From Marinomonas pontica (lineage in GTDB: Bacteria > Pseudomonadota > Gammaproteobacteria > Pseudomonadales > Marinomonadaceae), in the NCBI RefSeq assembly GCF_026191375.1, contig NZ_JAODTL010000053.1, positions 90,787 through 154,786 of the forward strand: 64,000 nucleotides of DNA. The letters are read 5' to 3'. Shown in pieces: positions 49,885-59,208 of this stretch. The number at the start of each line of letters is the position of its first letter. The first letter of the stretch is position 1. A program made the translations under genes and the position numbers. The notes beneath the pieces are model-generated. The model did not search any database. It was not told where the DNA came from and saw only the letters and a program-made list of their open reading frames with translations.

Positions 49885-50673
49885 TTAGTTAAGGTGTTTG
49901 TTTAATACAGGTAGCAATACTTTGAATAAACGTGGTGCTGCACACAATACGTCGCCTTTTTCTAGGCTTGGTGAGCCATCAAACCCCGCGAATAGACAAC
50001 CGGCTTCTTTTGCGATGAATAGCGGGGCTTGCATTTCCCATTCTTGAAGTTTAATTCCCCAGGCAGCGTCGGTACGACCTGCGGCAACGTTAGCCAGCAT
50101 CAATGCAGGAGAGTCTTGCATGACAGCACGAGCGCCTTGTTCGGCGATTTCAGTCAGTACAGCGAATTGGCCAGACAGGTATGGCATAAGACGATCTGTT
50201 GCAGGGAATTGCGCTGCGACAGTAACGTTTTCTAGCGTGCGAGCTGAACTGCTGCGAATACGAGAATTGTTTAGGTAAGCACCACGGCCTTTGCTGGCGT
50301 AGAACTCGTCTTTGGTGTGAGGGTTGAGCACAAGTGCGTGCTCCACTTTACCGGCAACCACGTAGCTCATGGTAATAACGTTGCCAGTTAGGCCGCGTGA
50401 GAATAGGTGCTGACCTTGAATTGCATCAATAATCCATTCGCCTTCATTACCATTTTGTACTGTGCCTTGAAGGCGAGTGGTAATGGTGTCGGCTGGATAA
50501 GCTTTTTCAAGGTGGTAAACAATGCTACGTTCTGCGCCAGAGCAAACCGCTTGGTAAACTTGTTCCGCTGATTGGCCTTGTTCTTTGTCAAACAACAATT
50601 TTTCTTGCGAGTGAACAATATATTCTGCAGCGGCACGAGCTGCTTTAAGTGCGACATTGATTCTAGGTTGCAT
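49885..50673 (-). CDS. suhB: SuhB-like inositol monophosphatase homologue, catalytic residues lost
   Basis: The overall alignment and the divergent trmJ neighbour identify it as the SuhB orthologue; the N-terminus MQPRINVALKAARAAAEYIV and C-terminal blocks (NVAAGRTDAAW, FIAKEAGCLF) agree. The phosphatase site is eroded. The EESG Glu position reads TTRLQG; the IDPLDGT box reads IDAIQGQ, keeping only the first Asp (residue about 83); and the later WD metal Asp is Glu in EWEMQAP (about 213). It is therefore unlikely to be a working Mg-dependent phosphatase. E. coli SuhB has a separate, non-catalytic role in rRNA antitermination with Nus factors, and this protein may keep only that role (inference). 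Confidence 0.87.
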   Translation of the reverse strand: MQPRINVALKAARAAAEYIVHSQEKLLFDKEQGQSAEQVYQAVCSGAERSIVYHLEKAYPADTITTRLQGTVQNGNEGEWIIDAIQGQHLFSRGLTGNVITMSYVVAGKVEHALVLNPHTKDEFYASKGRGAYLNNSRIRSSSARTLENVTVAAQFPATDRLMPYLSGQFAVLTEIAEQGARAVMQDSPALMLANVAAGRTDAAWGIKLQEWEMQAPLFIAKEAGCLFAGFDGSPSLEKGDVLCAAPRLFKVLLPVLNKHLN

Positions 50674-50984
50674 AATTTACCGTCAATTATTCCGTCATTA
50701 AAATGCACATATCGTCAAAAAAGACGATAGGTTGCCAAATAAAGTGTTAAAGAGCGAGCGGTCTCCGTTTCGTCAATTGGATTCACAAAGGTACGTTTTC
50801 TACGTAATGCCCTAAGTAAAAAAATGACAAAACCGAGCGCCTAAATAAGAGCGCGAATTCTAGCGTAAGCGTGTTTTTTTTGCCAGTAAAACTTTGGTTA
50901 AAATCTGATCACTTTGGAGCTTTGTGTTAAATATCTGTTAAGATAGGCGCGTTTGTTCGACCGCGATTATTGGTGCCTCATAAA
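50674..50984. other. Divergent promoter region, suhB and trmJ
   Basis: 311 bases. Contains the inverted repeat TATCGTC-A6-GACGATA at 50710-50729, in the suhB leader, and AT-rich DNA nearer trmJ. No gene seen. Confidence 0.7.
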
Positions 50985-51704
50985 ATGCAAAATACTGTAA
51001 GAATTGTCCTTGTTAACACATCTCACCCAGGTAACATCGGCGGTGCTGCTCGCGCAATGAAAAATATGGGGCTCGCTGAGCTCTATTTGGTTGCGCCCAA
51101 ACTTTATCCCAGCGACGAAGCCATTAGTCGCGCTTCAGGTGCAACGGATATTTTAGACAATGCGGTGGTGGTCGATACATTGGAAGAGGCGTTGGCAGAT
51201 TGCCAGCTTGTTATTGGTACCAGTGCTCGTGAGCGCAATATTCCTTGGCCTTTGGTGGATCCGCGACAAGCTGCTGACTTGGTGTTTGATGAAGGTTTAG
51301 TCACTGCCTTTGTATTTGGTCGTGAGGATAGAGGCTTGACCAATGAAGAATTACAGCGCTGCAATTACCATGTTCACATTCCTTCTGTCGAAACCTTTAG
51401 TTCATTGAATTTAGGGGCTGCAGTGCAAGTCATCGCTTATGAATTGCGCATGAAGACGCTTTTGATGAAAGACACGCCCGTTGTAGCCAGTAAATGGGAC
51501 GTGCCAGCGGCCAATGTGGAGCAGATCGATTACTTGCTTGAGCACTTAGAAAAAGTGTTAGTTCAGACGGAGTTTCTGGATCCAGAAATGCCGATGCAAG
51601 TCATGACGCGCTTTCGTCGCATGTTTCAGCGTTCACGATTGGATCAACAGGAGGTTGGCATGTTAAGAGGGATGTTGACGTCGATGGAAAAGAAAATGAA
51701 GTAA
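50985..51704 (+). CDS. trmJ: tRNA (cytidine/uridine-32-2'-O)-methyltransferase TrmJ
   Basis: SPOUT-class enzyme that 2'-O-methylates position 32 of tRNAs. Motifs: VRIVLVNTSHPGNIGGAARAMKNMGLAELYLVAPKL, VIGTSARERNIPWPLVDPRQAADL, FVFGREDRGLTNEELQRCNYHVHIPS and SSLNLGAAVQVIAYELRM, covering the knot. It is about 239 residues. ATG 50985 matches the conserved N-terminus; a GTG at 50970 is also in frame. The usual divergent suhB is present. Confidence 0.93.
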   Translation: MQNTVRIVLVNTSHPGNIGGAARAMKNMGLAELYLVAPKLYPSDEAISRASGATDILDNAVVVDTLEEALADCQLVIGTSARERNIPWPLVDPRQAADLVFDEGLVTAFVFGREDRGLTNEELQRCNYHVHIPSVETFSSLNLGAAVQVIAYELRMKTLLMKDTPVVASKWDVPAANVEQIDYLLEHLEKVLVQTEFLDPEMPMQVMTRFRRMFQRSRLDQQEVGMLRGMLTSMEKKMK

Positions 51705-51772
51705 TGACGCCACTGTCTACGTCATTCTATTTCGTGGCTTAAATCTTATAACATTAAGCCCAAATTTGAGAT

Positions 51773-51806
51773 AAAAAAACGCTGACTTGGTAAGTCAGCG
51801 TTTTTT
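51773..51806. terminator. Bidirectional terminator, trmJ and gnd
   Basis: AACGCTGACTT / AAGTCAGCGTT perfect 11-bp stem with a three-base loop, A run on the left and T6 on the right. Confidence 0.93.
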
Positions 51807-51826
51807 ATTTTTGCTAGATGTCGGTC

Positions 51827-53350
51827 TTACGCTTTGCGCTCAGGACGACCTTCTTCTTGCCAATAAGTGTGAAATTTTTCACCTGGCTCTGCGTCTACTC
51901 GTTCGTAGGTGTGCGCGCCAAAGTAATCACGTTGAGCTTGCAGTAAGTTAGCAGGCAAAACTTCTGACCGGTAGCCATCAAAGTAAGCCAAAGCGGAGAA
52001 GAAAGAAGGTGTCGGAATGCCAGACTGTGCTGCAAGAACGACGGCTTTACGAAGACCTGTTTGCTTGCTGGCCATAGCGTCCGCGAAATAGTCGCTTAGC
52101 AATAGGTTTTCAAGTTGTGGGTTTTCAATAAAGGCGTCCGCGATTTTTTGCAGGAAGGAAGCTCGAATGATGCAGCCACCACGCCAAATTTTCGCGATAT
52201 CGGTAAAGTTTAGCGTCCAATCGTATTCTTTTTGAGCCGCACGCATCAGCTGGAAGCCTTGAGCGTAGGCACAAATTTTCGCGCAGTACAGTGCTTCTTC
52301 GATTGCCTTCTCTACTTCTTCGGCTTCAATGTCACCACTTTCTACTTCCGCAACCAGCTTATTAGCGGCTAGCTCACGCTCACCTGTTAGGGTACTAAGT
52401 GCACGAGCGTAAACAGATTCACTGATGATGCCAGCAGGAACGCCCATTTGCGTTGCGCTGATGGATGTCCAACGACCAGTGCCTTTCTGTCCGGCGCTGT
52501 CTAGAATCATGTCGACCAGTGGTGCGCCGGTTTTTTGATCGTATTGCTGAAGAATGTCCGCGGTAATTTCGACTAGATAGCTGTTCAAAACACCTTGGTT
52601 CCATTTTTCGAACAATTTGCCGATTTCTTCTGGTTCGTAACCCAGCAACGAGCGCAACAAGTGATACGCTTCGCAAATAAGCTGCATATCCGCGTATTCA
52701 ATGCCGTTGTGAACCATTTTAACGTAATGTCCTGCGCCATTTGGCCCAAGGTAGGCGGTGCAAGGCTCGCCTTCCGTAACGGGTTTGCCAGGTGTGTTAC
52801 TAACAATCGGCTTGCCGTTTTCATCTACTTTGGCCGCAACCGCTTCCCACATTGGCTGTAGGTATTTCCAAGAATCGGCATCACCGCCCGGCATAAGTGA
52901 CGGACCAAATCGAGCGCCTACTTCACCACCAGAGACGGCGGTTCCGAAGAATTTGAATTTTTCTTTGTATTCCGCTTCGCGGCGAATGGTGTCTGTCCAT
53001 TGGCTGTTACCACAGTCAACGACGATGTCGTCCGCTTCTAGTCCTGCGTCAATTAAACTATGGCAGACAGCGTCTACTGGGTTTCCGGCTGGTACGAGTA
53101 CCACGATAACACGCGGTTTTACTAGGTTCGAAAGCATGTCTTCCATGCTTGAGCAACCAATGATGCGAGCATCAGCTGATGCGTCAGGACGTTCAGCGGC
53201 TTCTGTGTCAAGAACGTCTTGCACTTTGTGTGTGTCAAGATCAAAACCTGCAACTCGGTAGCCATGGTCTGCTAGATTTAAGGCTAAGTTTTTACCCATG
53301 ACACCCAGGCCGACAAATCCAATATTGCAGTTCTGATTCGTTTTTAACAT
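51827..53350 (-). CDS. gnd: 6-phosphogluconate dehydrogenase, decarboxylating
   Basis: Oxidises 6-phosphogluconate to ribulose 5-phosphate with NADP reduction. The dinucleotide motif is IGFVGLGVMGKNLALNLADHGYRVAGFD; catalytic segments are GTAVSGGEVGARFGPSLMPGG and YVKMVHNGIEYADMQLICEAYHLL; the C-terminal FGAHTYERVDAEPGEKFHTYW is also conserved. It is 507 residues, a long form. The ATG at 53350 begins the conserved strand after a short lead. Confidence 0.96.
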   Translation of the reverse strand: MLKTNQNCNIGFVGLGVMGKNLALNLADHGYRVAGFDLDTHKVQDVLDTEAAERPDASADARIIGCSSMEDMLSNLVKPRVIVVLVPAGNPVDAVCHSLIDAGLEADDIVVDCGNSQWTDTIRREAEYKEKFKFFGTAVSGGEVGARFGPSLMPGGDADSWKYLQPMWEAVAAKVDENGKPIVSNTPGKPVTEGEPCTAYLGPNGAGHYVKMVHNGIEYADMQLICEAYHLLRSLLGYEPEEIGKLFEKWNQGVLNSYLVEITADILQQYDQKTGAPLVDMILDSAGQKGTGRWTSISATQMGVPAGIISESVYARALSTLTGERELAANKLVAEVESGDIEAEEVEKAIEEALYCAKICAYAQGFQLMRAAQKEYDWTLNFTDIAKIWRGGCIIRASFLQKIADAFIENPQLENLLLSDYFADAMASKQTGLRKAVVLAAQSGIPTPSFFSALAYFDGYRSEVLPANLLQAQRDYFGAHTYERVDAEPGEKFHTYWQEEGRPERKA

Positions 53351-53855
53351 AAAAATAGATCAACCTTTTTGAGCGATAGGGGGAAATTGAGGAAATAATC
53401 TTACCATGAAGCACGACAATTCAGGACATGTTAGAGGTAAGAAAAGTTCAAAAAAATATGTTTTTTTGCGGTTTTTCAATAGAAACCTTACAAACATAAC
53501 GGCTTTATCCCGCTCTAATTATGTGAAAGGTCTGATTTTAAGTATGTGTTCTCTGATCGGTAGGAAGTTTTCCATTTAGTAGTAAGACTACAAAAAGAAA
53601 GAAAACTACAAGAATATGCGCTTTGAGCGGAAGTGTTATCTTCCTTAAAAGTGATTCATTGGAAGGTTTTGAATAAAAGTTGTTGTTTTTCAATTATTTG
53701 TAGATTTTGTTGAAGTTTCAGAATGGTAATAAAATAACATATTGTTATAACAATATTTTTTTTAGATTGTTTTGTTACTATCCTTTTCACAGAAAAAAAT
53801 CGCATAATAATAAGAATGACCAGACAATCTTTTATAGTTCAGAGGATTTAGCAGC
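53351..53855. other. AT-rich intergenic region upstream of gnd and pckA
   Basis: 505 bases between divergent genes, strongly AT-rich. Contains the palindrome at 53739-53756 and its T tract. I see no open frame worth calling. Confidence 0.75.
53739..53756. promoter_or_regulatory. Perfect 18-bp palindrome upstream of pckA
   Basis: ATATTGTTA-TAACAATAT, a perfect two-fold symmetric site 99 bases before the pckA ATG, followed by a T tract. It is probably an operator. The alternative, an AT-rich hairpin with T8 (terminator-like), is less likely this close to a promoter. Confidence 0.55.
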
Positions 53856-55412
53856 ATGAACTCCGCATCAGATGTAATCACTATTCATAGCAATTTAACG
53901 ACGCCTCAGTTGGTTGAAAAAGCCCTGCAAAATGGCGAAGGTGTTCTTGCCGATAATGGCGCGCTTGTTGTTGAAACGGGTGCACGTACCGGTCGTTCTC
54001 CTATGGATCGCTTCATTGTGGAAGAAGCATCCAGTAAAGACAGTATTCATTGGGGACCTGTTAACCGTCCATTCCCTGAAGAAAAGTTCGCGCCTCTTTG
54101 GGACCGCGTTGCTGCTTATCTAGATTCACAAGAGTCGTTCTTGTCCAATATTCATGTGGGTGCAGGTGATGAGTATTATTTGCCTGTCATCATGCGTACT
54201 GAAACGGCTTGGCATCAGTTGTTTGGCCGCAATTTGTTTATTCGCCCTGATGTGTATAACCCATCCAGCAAAGGCGAATGGCAGATCTTGAATGCGCCAA
54301 ACTTTGTTTGTGATCCCGAGCGTGATGGCACTAACTCTGACGGTTGTGTCATTCTAAACTTTGCTGAACGCAAAGTGCTTATCGCTGGTATGCGTTATGC
54401 CGGTGAGATGAAAAAAGCGATGTTCTCTGTTCAAAACTATTTATTGCCGGCTTATGATGTGTTGCCAATGCACTGTGCAGCCAACGTGGGCACGGAAGAA
54501 GACGTAACCTTGTTCTTTGGCCTGTCTGGTACAGGTAAAACGACATTGTCTGCGGATCCTGAGCGTTTCTTGATCGGTGATGACGAGCATGGTTGGGGTA
54601 AAGACACAGTTTTCAATATTGAAGGTGGCTGCTACGCGAAAACCATCGATTTGTCTCAGAAGAATGAGCCTATTATTTGGGATGCGATCAAATTCGGTAC
54701 AATCGTTGAAAACGTGGTGCTCGACCCTGAAACACGAGTTGCTGATTACGCAGATACGTCTTTGACTCAGAATGGTCGTGCTGGTTACCCTCGTGAGCAC
54801 ATTGAAAAGCGTGCTGCCGGTAACCGCGCAGGTGAACCTAATGCAATTATCTTTTTGACTTGCGACTTAACAGGCGTTCTTCCTCCTGTGTCTATTTTGA
54901 CAAAAGAAGCAGCGGCTTATCACTTTTTAAGTGGTTACACTGCGTTAGTGGGCTCTACAGAAATGGGTGCGGGTACGGGCATTAAGTCTACGTTCTCTAC
55001 TTGTTTTGGTGCGCCTTTCTTCCCTCGTTCTGCCGATGTGTATGCGGATCTTTTGATCAAGCGTATTGAAGAGTTTGGTAGCAAGGTGTATTTGGTTAAT
55101 ACTGGCTGGACTGGCGGTGCGCATGGTCAAGGTGGCAAGCGTTTTAGTATTCCAACGACCCGTGCTGTGATTTCGGCTATTCAGTCTGGTGCGCTTGTGG
55201 GTGCTGAGACAGAACATTTGGCTGATGTGAACCTTGATGTTCCTGTTCATGTGCCGGGTGTTGACAGTGTATTGTTAAACCCTCGTAAAACGTGGGCTGA
55301 TCAAGCGGCTTATGAAGCGCAAGCGAAAAATCTTATTGCTCAGTTTGTTGAGAACTTTAAGAAATTTGAAACCGTATCAGACAGCATTGTTAAAGCGGGC
55401 CCATCGCTTTAA
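53856..55412 (+). CDS. pckA: Phosphoenolpyruvate carboxykinase (ATP)
   Basis: Converts oxaloacetate and ATP to phosphoenolpyruvate, the entry step of gluconeogenesis. The P-loop is [27 protein letters not shown]; also [25 protein letters not shown] and the C-terminal [20 protein letters not shown]. It is 518 residues. The AGAGGA ribosome site lies upstream of the ATG. Confidence 0.96.
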   Translation: MNSASDVITIHSNLTTPQLVEKALQNGEGVLADNGALVVETGARTGRSPMDRFIVEEASSKDSIHWGPVNRPFPEEKFAPLWDRVAAYLDSQESFLSNIHVGAGDEYYLPVIMRTETAWHQLFGRNLFIRPDVYNPSSKGEWQILNAPNFVCDPERDGTNSDGCVILNFAERKVLIAGMRYAGEMKKAMFSVQNYLLPAYDVLPMHCAANVGTEEDVTLFFGLSGTGKTTLSADPERFLIGDDEHGWGKDTVFNIEGGCYAKTIDLSQKNEPIIWDAIKFGTIVENVVLDPETRVADYADTSLTQNGRAGYPREHIEKRAAGNRAGEPNAIIFLTCDLTGVLPPVSILTKEAAAYHFLSGYTALVGSTEMGAGTGIKSTFSTCFGAPFFPRSADVYADLLIKRIEEFGSKVYLVNTGWTGGAHGQGGKRFSIPTTRAVISAIQSGALVGAETEHLADVNLDVPVHVPGVDSVLLNPRKTWADQAAYEAQAKNLIAQFVENFKKFETVSDSIVKAGPSL

Positions 55413-55439
55413 CTGATTGTATTGACAGTGTTTCCAGAA

Positions 55440-55466
55440 GCCGTGCATCTAGCACGGCTTTTTTGT
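55440..55466 (+). terminator. Intrinsic terminator of pckA
   Basis: AAGCCGTGC / GCACGGCTT stem with an ATCTA loop, followed by T6 and G. Confidence 0.93.
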
Positions 55467-55522
55467 TTTTGTCTATTTTATAAACTCGTGCTTTTATACC
55501 GAATTCATGTAATCTTTTGTGT

Positions 55523-56302
55523 ATGTATATTGATAGCCATTGCCATTTAGATTTTGATGTTTTTGATGATCAGCGGGATGCGCTCATGCTGCGATGCGCT
55601 GAACATGATGTGTCGGGCTTTTTGGTGCCAGCGACAACGTATTCTAGTTGGTCTAAATTGGCGCTGCTGGTCAATAAGTACCCGCAATGGCGTGCCGCAT
55701 ACGGTTTGCATCCATATTTTCTGGCTGGCGCAACAATGGATCAAATAGAGTTGCTGGGTGATCAGTGTGAGGCGCAGGGCGTTGTGGCGGTAGGGGAGAT
55801 TGGACTGGATTGTTGGCCCAATGCGGTAGACATGACGTTACAGCTTGCGTATTTTTCGCGTCAATTGAGCGTGGCCAGCGCGTTGCAGTTGCCGGTTGTC
55901 CTGCATGCCAGAAAAAGTTATGACTTGGTAATGAAATGTCTAAAAGAAGCGAAGTTTAAACACGGTGGCGTCGTCCACGCTTTTAACGGCAGTGCAGAGC
56001 AGGCCAAACGATTCATCGATTTTGGTTTTGTGCTGGGGATCGGGGGGACAATCACCTACCCAAGAGCGCAAAAAGCGCATCGTGTTTTAGCGGCGTTGAA
56101 TGATTTGGATTTTGTTTTGGAAACAGACTCACCTGATATGCCATTGAATGGTTATCAAGGAAGGCTAAACACGCCACTTTCTATTCCCTTGATAGCTCAG
56201 AGTGTGGCGACGATAAGATCGGAAAATGTTGAGCGGATTGCAGCGCAGACATGTGATAATCTACTTAGAGTTTTTCCTAAGTGGAATGAGGGTGTGCTTT
56301 GA
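55523..56302 (+). CDS. TatD family hydrolase
   Basis: Metal-dependent hydrolase of the amidohydrolase superfamily; TatD enzymes are DNases or peptidases. The metal ligands are seen in YIDSHCHLDFDVF, AYGLHPYF, AVGEIGLDCW, LPVVLHARKSYDLVMKCL, GVVHAFNGSAEQAKRFIDFGF and ETDSPDMPL. It is 259 residues, normal length. The ATG at 55523 is chosen over the TTG six bases earlier. The stop overlaps the next gene's TTG start. Confidence 0.93.
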   Translation: MYIDSHCHLDFDVFDDQRDALMLRCAEHDVSGFLVPATTYSSWSKLALLVNKYPQWRAAYGLHPYFLAGATMDQIELLGDQCEAQGVVAVGEIGLDCWPNAVDMTLQLAYFSRQLSVASALQLPVVLHARKSYDLVMKCLKEAKFKHGGVVHAFNGSAEQAKRFIDFGFVLGIGGTITYPRAQKAHRVLAALNDLDFVLETDSPDMPLNGYQGRLNTPLSIPLIAQSVATIRSENVERIAAQTCDNLLRVFPKWNEGVL

Positions 56303-57176
56303 ATACTACAGCGGATATTAATGCCCCAATCCGTATCCTTCTTTTGGGAAGTGGGACGGAAGTTGGTTCGTCGTTATTGCAATTATCGAAAGAAAAAATG
56401 AGTTCTTTTGGATTTGCCCTGAAGAGTCGTTATTGCTCGACGTTAACAGAAGGGCAGAATTGGATGACATGCAGTTTGATGTTGTGATTGATGCATTGAG
56501 CTTGCGCTATGCATTGCAAAGCGATTACGAAAAATTTCAATCAACGCTGCAATACTTTAGCGATCGTGCAAACGCTCCGTTGATTATGATCAGCAGTGCG
56601 AGGGTATTTTCTGGCAATAAAGAAGTGCCTTATGCGGAAACAGACACGCCAGATAGTACTGAGCCCTATGCGCAAGCCTTGATCGCTGCAGAGTCTATTG
56701 TGCTAAGTAATCCAGATAATATTGTATTGCGCACTGGTTGGTTGTTTAGTGGTCAAGGTGATGATTTTGTTTGTAGGACGTTGGGTTTGATCCAGGATGG
56801 CGTTAACCTTGCATACAAAGATGACCTGATTGGTAGCCCTACGCCGGTTTCCGATTTGGTTCGTGTTATTTTGTCCATGGTAAATCAGGGGCATTATGGC
56901 GCTGAAAACAAAGGCGTTTACCATTATTGTTGTGCAGAAGAGATCAGTTGGATCCGTTTAGTTGAGGCGATTGTAGCGACCTCGGGGCAATTTGACCCTA
57001 AAGCACAAGTGGAAGTGGAAGCCATTGGTGATTCATTTCCAGAAGTTCAGGAAACCTCTGCGATGCAGCGGCAGTCGTTGTCTTGTCGAAAGATATTTAA
57101 TCACTTCGGTATCAAGCAGCGCCCATGGAGATCAAAATTACGCAGTCTGGTTAAGGAACTATATAAAGCGAACTAA
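56299..57176 (+). CDS. RmlD-like sugar-nucleotide reductase homologue, frameshifted
   Basis: Resembles dTDP-4-dehydrorhamnose reductase. The N-terminus IRILLLGSGTEVGSSLLQLS is a Rossmann motif; SSARVFSGNKEVPYAETDTPDSTEPYAQALIAAES and RTGWLFSGQGDDF follow. The frame breaks in a T4 run at 56406-56409. Adding one T joins MSSF to WICPEESLLLDVNRRAELDDMQFDVVIDALSL and gives 292 residues, close to the family's 299. In the YxxxK active site the Tyr (YAQAL) is kept but the Lys position is Leu, so catalysis is doubtful. It starts with TTG overlapping the TatD stop. There is no other rhamnose gene nearby. Confidence 0.78.
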
Positions 57177-57215
57177 CAAAGGTTGGTTGGTGTAAATAAG
57201 CAATAAGGGGTTGGT

Positions 57216-57631
57216 GTGTACAAAGTAAATCATAAAGCGGTTTTGTTGGTTTTTTTACTTCAGATTATTGTGGGTGGCGTTTGGTATGCTTCCGCCCCTT
57301 CAATATTTTTAGACCGCTTTGTTGTTGATGGTTTGCTTGCACGACCTTCGATTAGCTTGGTGTTGGGCTTTCTTGTATCAGTGCTGATGTATTTGTATTT
57401 TACCGCGTGGCTGCTAAGTAAAGTGAAAGGCATCTCTGGTGTTGGACGGTTTTTTTGGTGGTTGGGTTGTGGTTGTTTGCTGTTTTGCCCAACACCATGT
57501 TTGTTTGCGCGTATCTAGGATTTGATAGTAGTGAAATGATTTTCTTGCTTTCGTATTGTGCTATCAACAGTGCCATAGCGGCCATTATATTGCCACTATG
57601 GCGATCTTCACGTTCTATTTTTAAGGATTAA
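57216..57631 (+). CDS. DUF1761-like membrane protein, frameshifted
   Basis: Small protein with four predicted membrane segments (for example KAVLLVFLLQIIVGGVWYASAPSIF and SLVLGFLVSVLMYLYFTAWLLS). DUF1761 is my best guess from layout; the function is unknown. The frame breaks in or just after a T7 run (57450-57456). Adding one T there continues GLWLFAVLPNTMFVCAYLGFD and gives 138 residues. A one-base change in TT at 57467-57468 would also work. Its stop overlaps the stop of the next, opposite-strand gene by four bases. Confidence 0.62.
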
Positions 57632-58500
57632 TATAGACTGCTTTCTGGCCATACTAACCATAAACAGAATCCACTGATAAGTAAGCTGGCGATGGCTTGT
57701 GATGCCATAATCAAGACGCTGTGTTTGTTATTGGCTAGTTTACTGAACTGTATAGCAATCGGAGTGACAAAGCTGCCCGCTGTGATGATTAGCATGACCG
57801 AAAGTGGAATGTCGGCCAAAACATGACTTTGTGTTATCAAGCCGCCCAGTAATAATGCGGCAGGAAACGAACTGTATTGTTGGGCGCTTCGCGTCATAAA
57901 AGCGACGATCACATAAGCAAACATGGCTGCGGCAAACGCACCTAATAATTGACCAATCAATAAACTTCCACCTATTGATACAACAGGAGCGGCGCTGCCT
58001 GCTGTTATCATCAGTCCAATTGGAGTGATGAGTGGTGACAATATTTGTTTTGCCTGAGTATCGTTTGATGTCGCTTCGTGTTTAGACGTCATAAACAAAT
58101 GAGTCAATACAATAGCCGCACTCACAACAGCCCAGCTAAGACTGATGCTGAGCCCTGAGTGTTTCAAAACAGGGTTTAAGAGTAGATAAAAAGACAGCCC
58201 TGATAAGACAAAGGTAACGCCATAGCGTCGTCCGGGCGTCATTGTAGTTGTGAGAAGTAAAACACCAATAATACCGATCAGCGTAGTGATACTGTAGTAG
58301 TCAATGGCTTGGGCTGGAGGGAAACTCAAGCCTGAATGGATCAGGCTGAGTCCGACCAGAAAGCCACCAAGGTAACCAAGATAAGACGATGCACGTAACA
58401 CTTTGCCAGCAATAAGACTGACTATTAGTGCGGCAATAAAGGGGTAAACTGCCGTATGTAATAACATTAACATTGTGGAATTGCTGGCTTCTTCGTACAT
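57628..58500 (-). CDS. Multi-pass membrane protein of unknown function
   Basis: 290 residues with about eight hydrophobic segments (for example PFIAALIVSLIAGKVL, TLIGIIGVLLLTTTM, SVMLIITAGSFVTPIAIQF). I cannot place it in a family. It lies 30 bases after yceI on the same strand, so the two may be co-transcribed. Confidence 0.7.
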   Translation of the reverse strand: MYEEASNSTMLMLLHTAVYPFIAALIVSLIAGKVLRASSYLGYLGGFLVGLSLIHSGLSFPPAQAIDYYSITTLIGIIGVLLLTTTMTPGRRYGVTFVLSGLSFYLLLNPVLKHSGLSISLSWAVVSAAIVLTHLFMTSKHEATSNDTQAKQILSPLITPIGLMITAGSAAPVVSIGGSLLIGQLLGAFAAAMFAYVIVAFMTRSAQQYSSFPAALLLGGLITQSHVLADIPLSVMLIITAGSFVTPIAIQFSKLANNKHSVLIMASQAIASLLISGFCLWLVWPESSLY

Positions 58501-58530
58501 GATCTTTTCTGTTTCCTTGATGAATTACGG

Positions 58531-59070
58531 TTACTGGCGAATGCCTTCGACATACACTTCGATTTCAGTTCTGTCGGTTACGCCTGGAATGAAATAAGTG
58601 ATGCCAAAATCGCTGCGTTGAATAACGGTTTTCGCTTCAAATCCTGCGCGGTAGCCGCCCCATGGGTCTTTGCCTTCGCCTATTTTATTCACATCAAAGC
58701 TAACCGGTTTAGTCACACCGTGCAGTGTTAAGTCACCAGACAATGTTTTGCCATCAAACTTTGTGCTGTTAAAAGTAAGAGACGGAAATTGTTTTACGTC
58801 TAAGAAGTCTGGACTACGAAGGTGTTTGTCGCGAGCTTCGTGGTTGGTGTCGACACTGTCTGCTTTGATGGTTAGCGTGGCGCTGCCTGATTTTCCATCA
58901 TCGGCTAAAGAGAAGTTTCCCTCGAACTCATTAAAGCGACCAGGAGTTGTACTAACGCCTAAATGCCCGACTTTAAATATCACGCCGGAATGCGCTGGGT
59001 CGATTTTGTAGTCAGCGGCCATCGATACGCTAGAAGCAAGCAGTAATGCACTGATAGAGATGATTTTCAT
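58531..59070 (-). CDS. yceI: YceI family periplasmic protein
   Basis: Lipocalin-like beta-barrel that binds polyisoprenoid lipids in related proteins. The signal peptide MKIISISALLLASSVSMA is followed by ADYKIDPAHSGVIFKVGHLGVSTTPGRFNEFEGNF, then ARDKHLRSPDFLDVKQFPSLTFNSTKF and DFGITYFIPGVTDRTEIEVYVEG, all diagnostic. It is 179 residues. It is divergent from the LysR gene at 59209, which may regulate it. Confidence 0.95.
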   Translation of the reverse strand: MKIISISALLLASSVSMAADYKIDPAHSGVIFKVGHLGVSTTPGRFNEFEGNFSLADDGKSGSATLTIKADSVDTNHEARDKHLRSPDFLDVKQFPSLTFNSTKFDGKTLSGDLTLHGVTKPVSFDVNKIGEGKDPWGGYRAGFEAKTVIQRSDFGITYFIPGVTDRTEIEVYVEGIRQ

Positions 59071-59208
59071 TCGGTTTTTCCTCTCATTGATTCAAAGATG
59101 CGTGTAGTGTAATTTGTTTTTTTAAATAAATAATCGGCGTAAAATACAATTCAATATTTCACTATTAGAAATAATCAGTGCGGAACTTTTTCATCTTAGG
59201 GGAAATGA

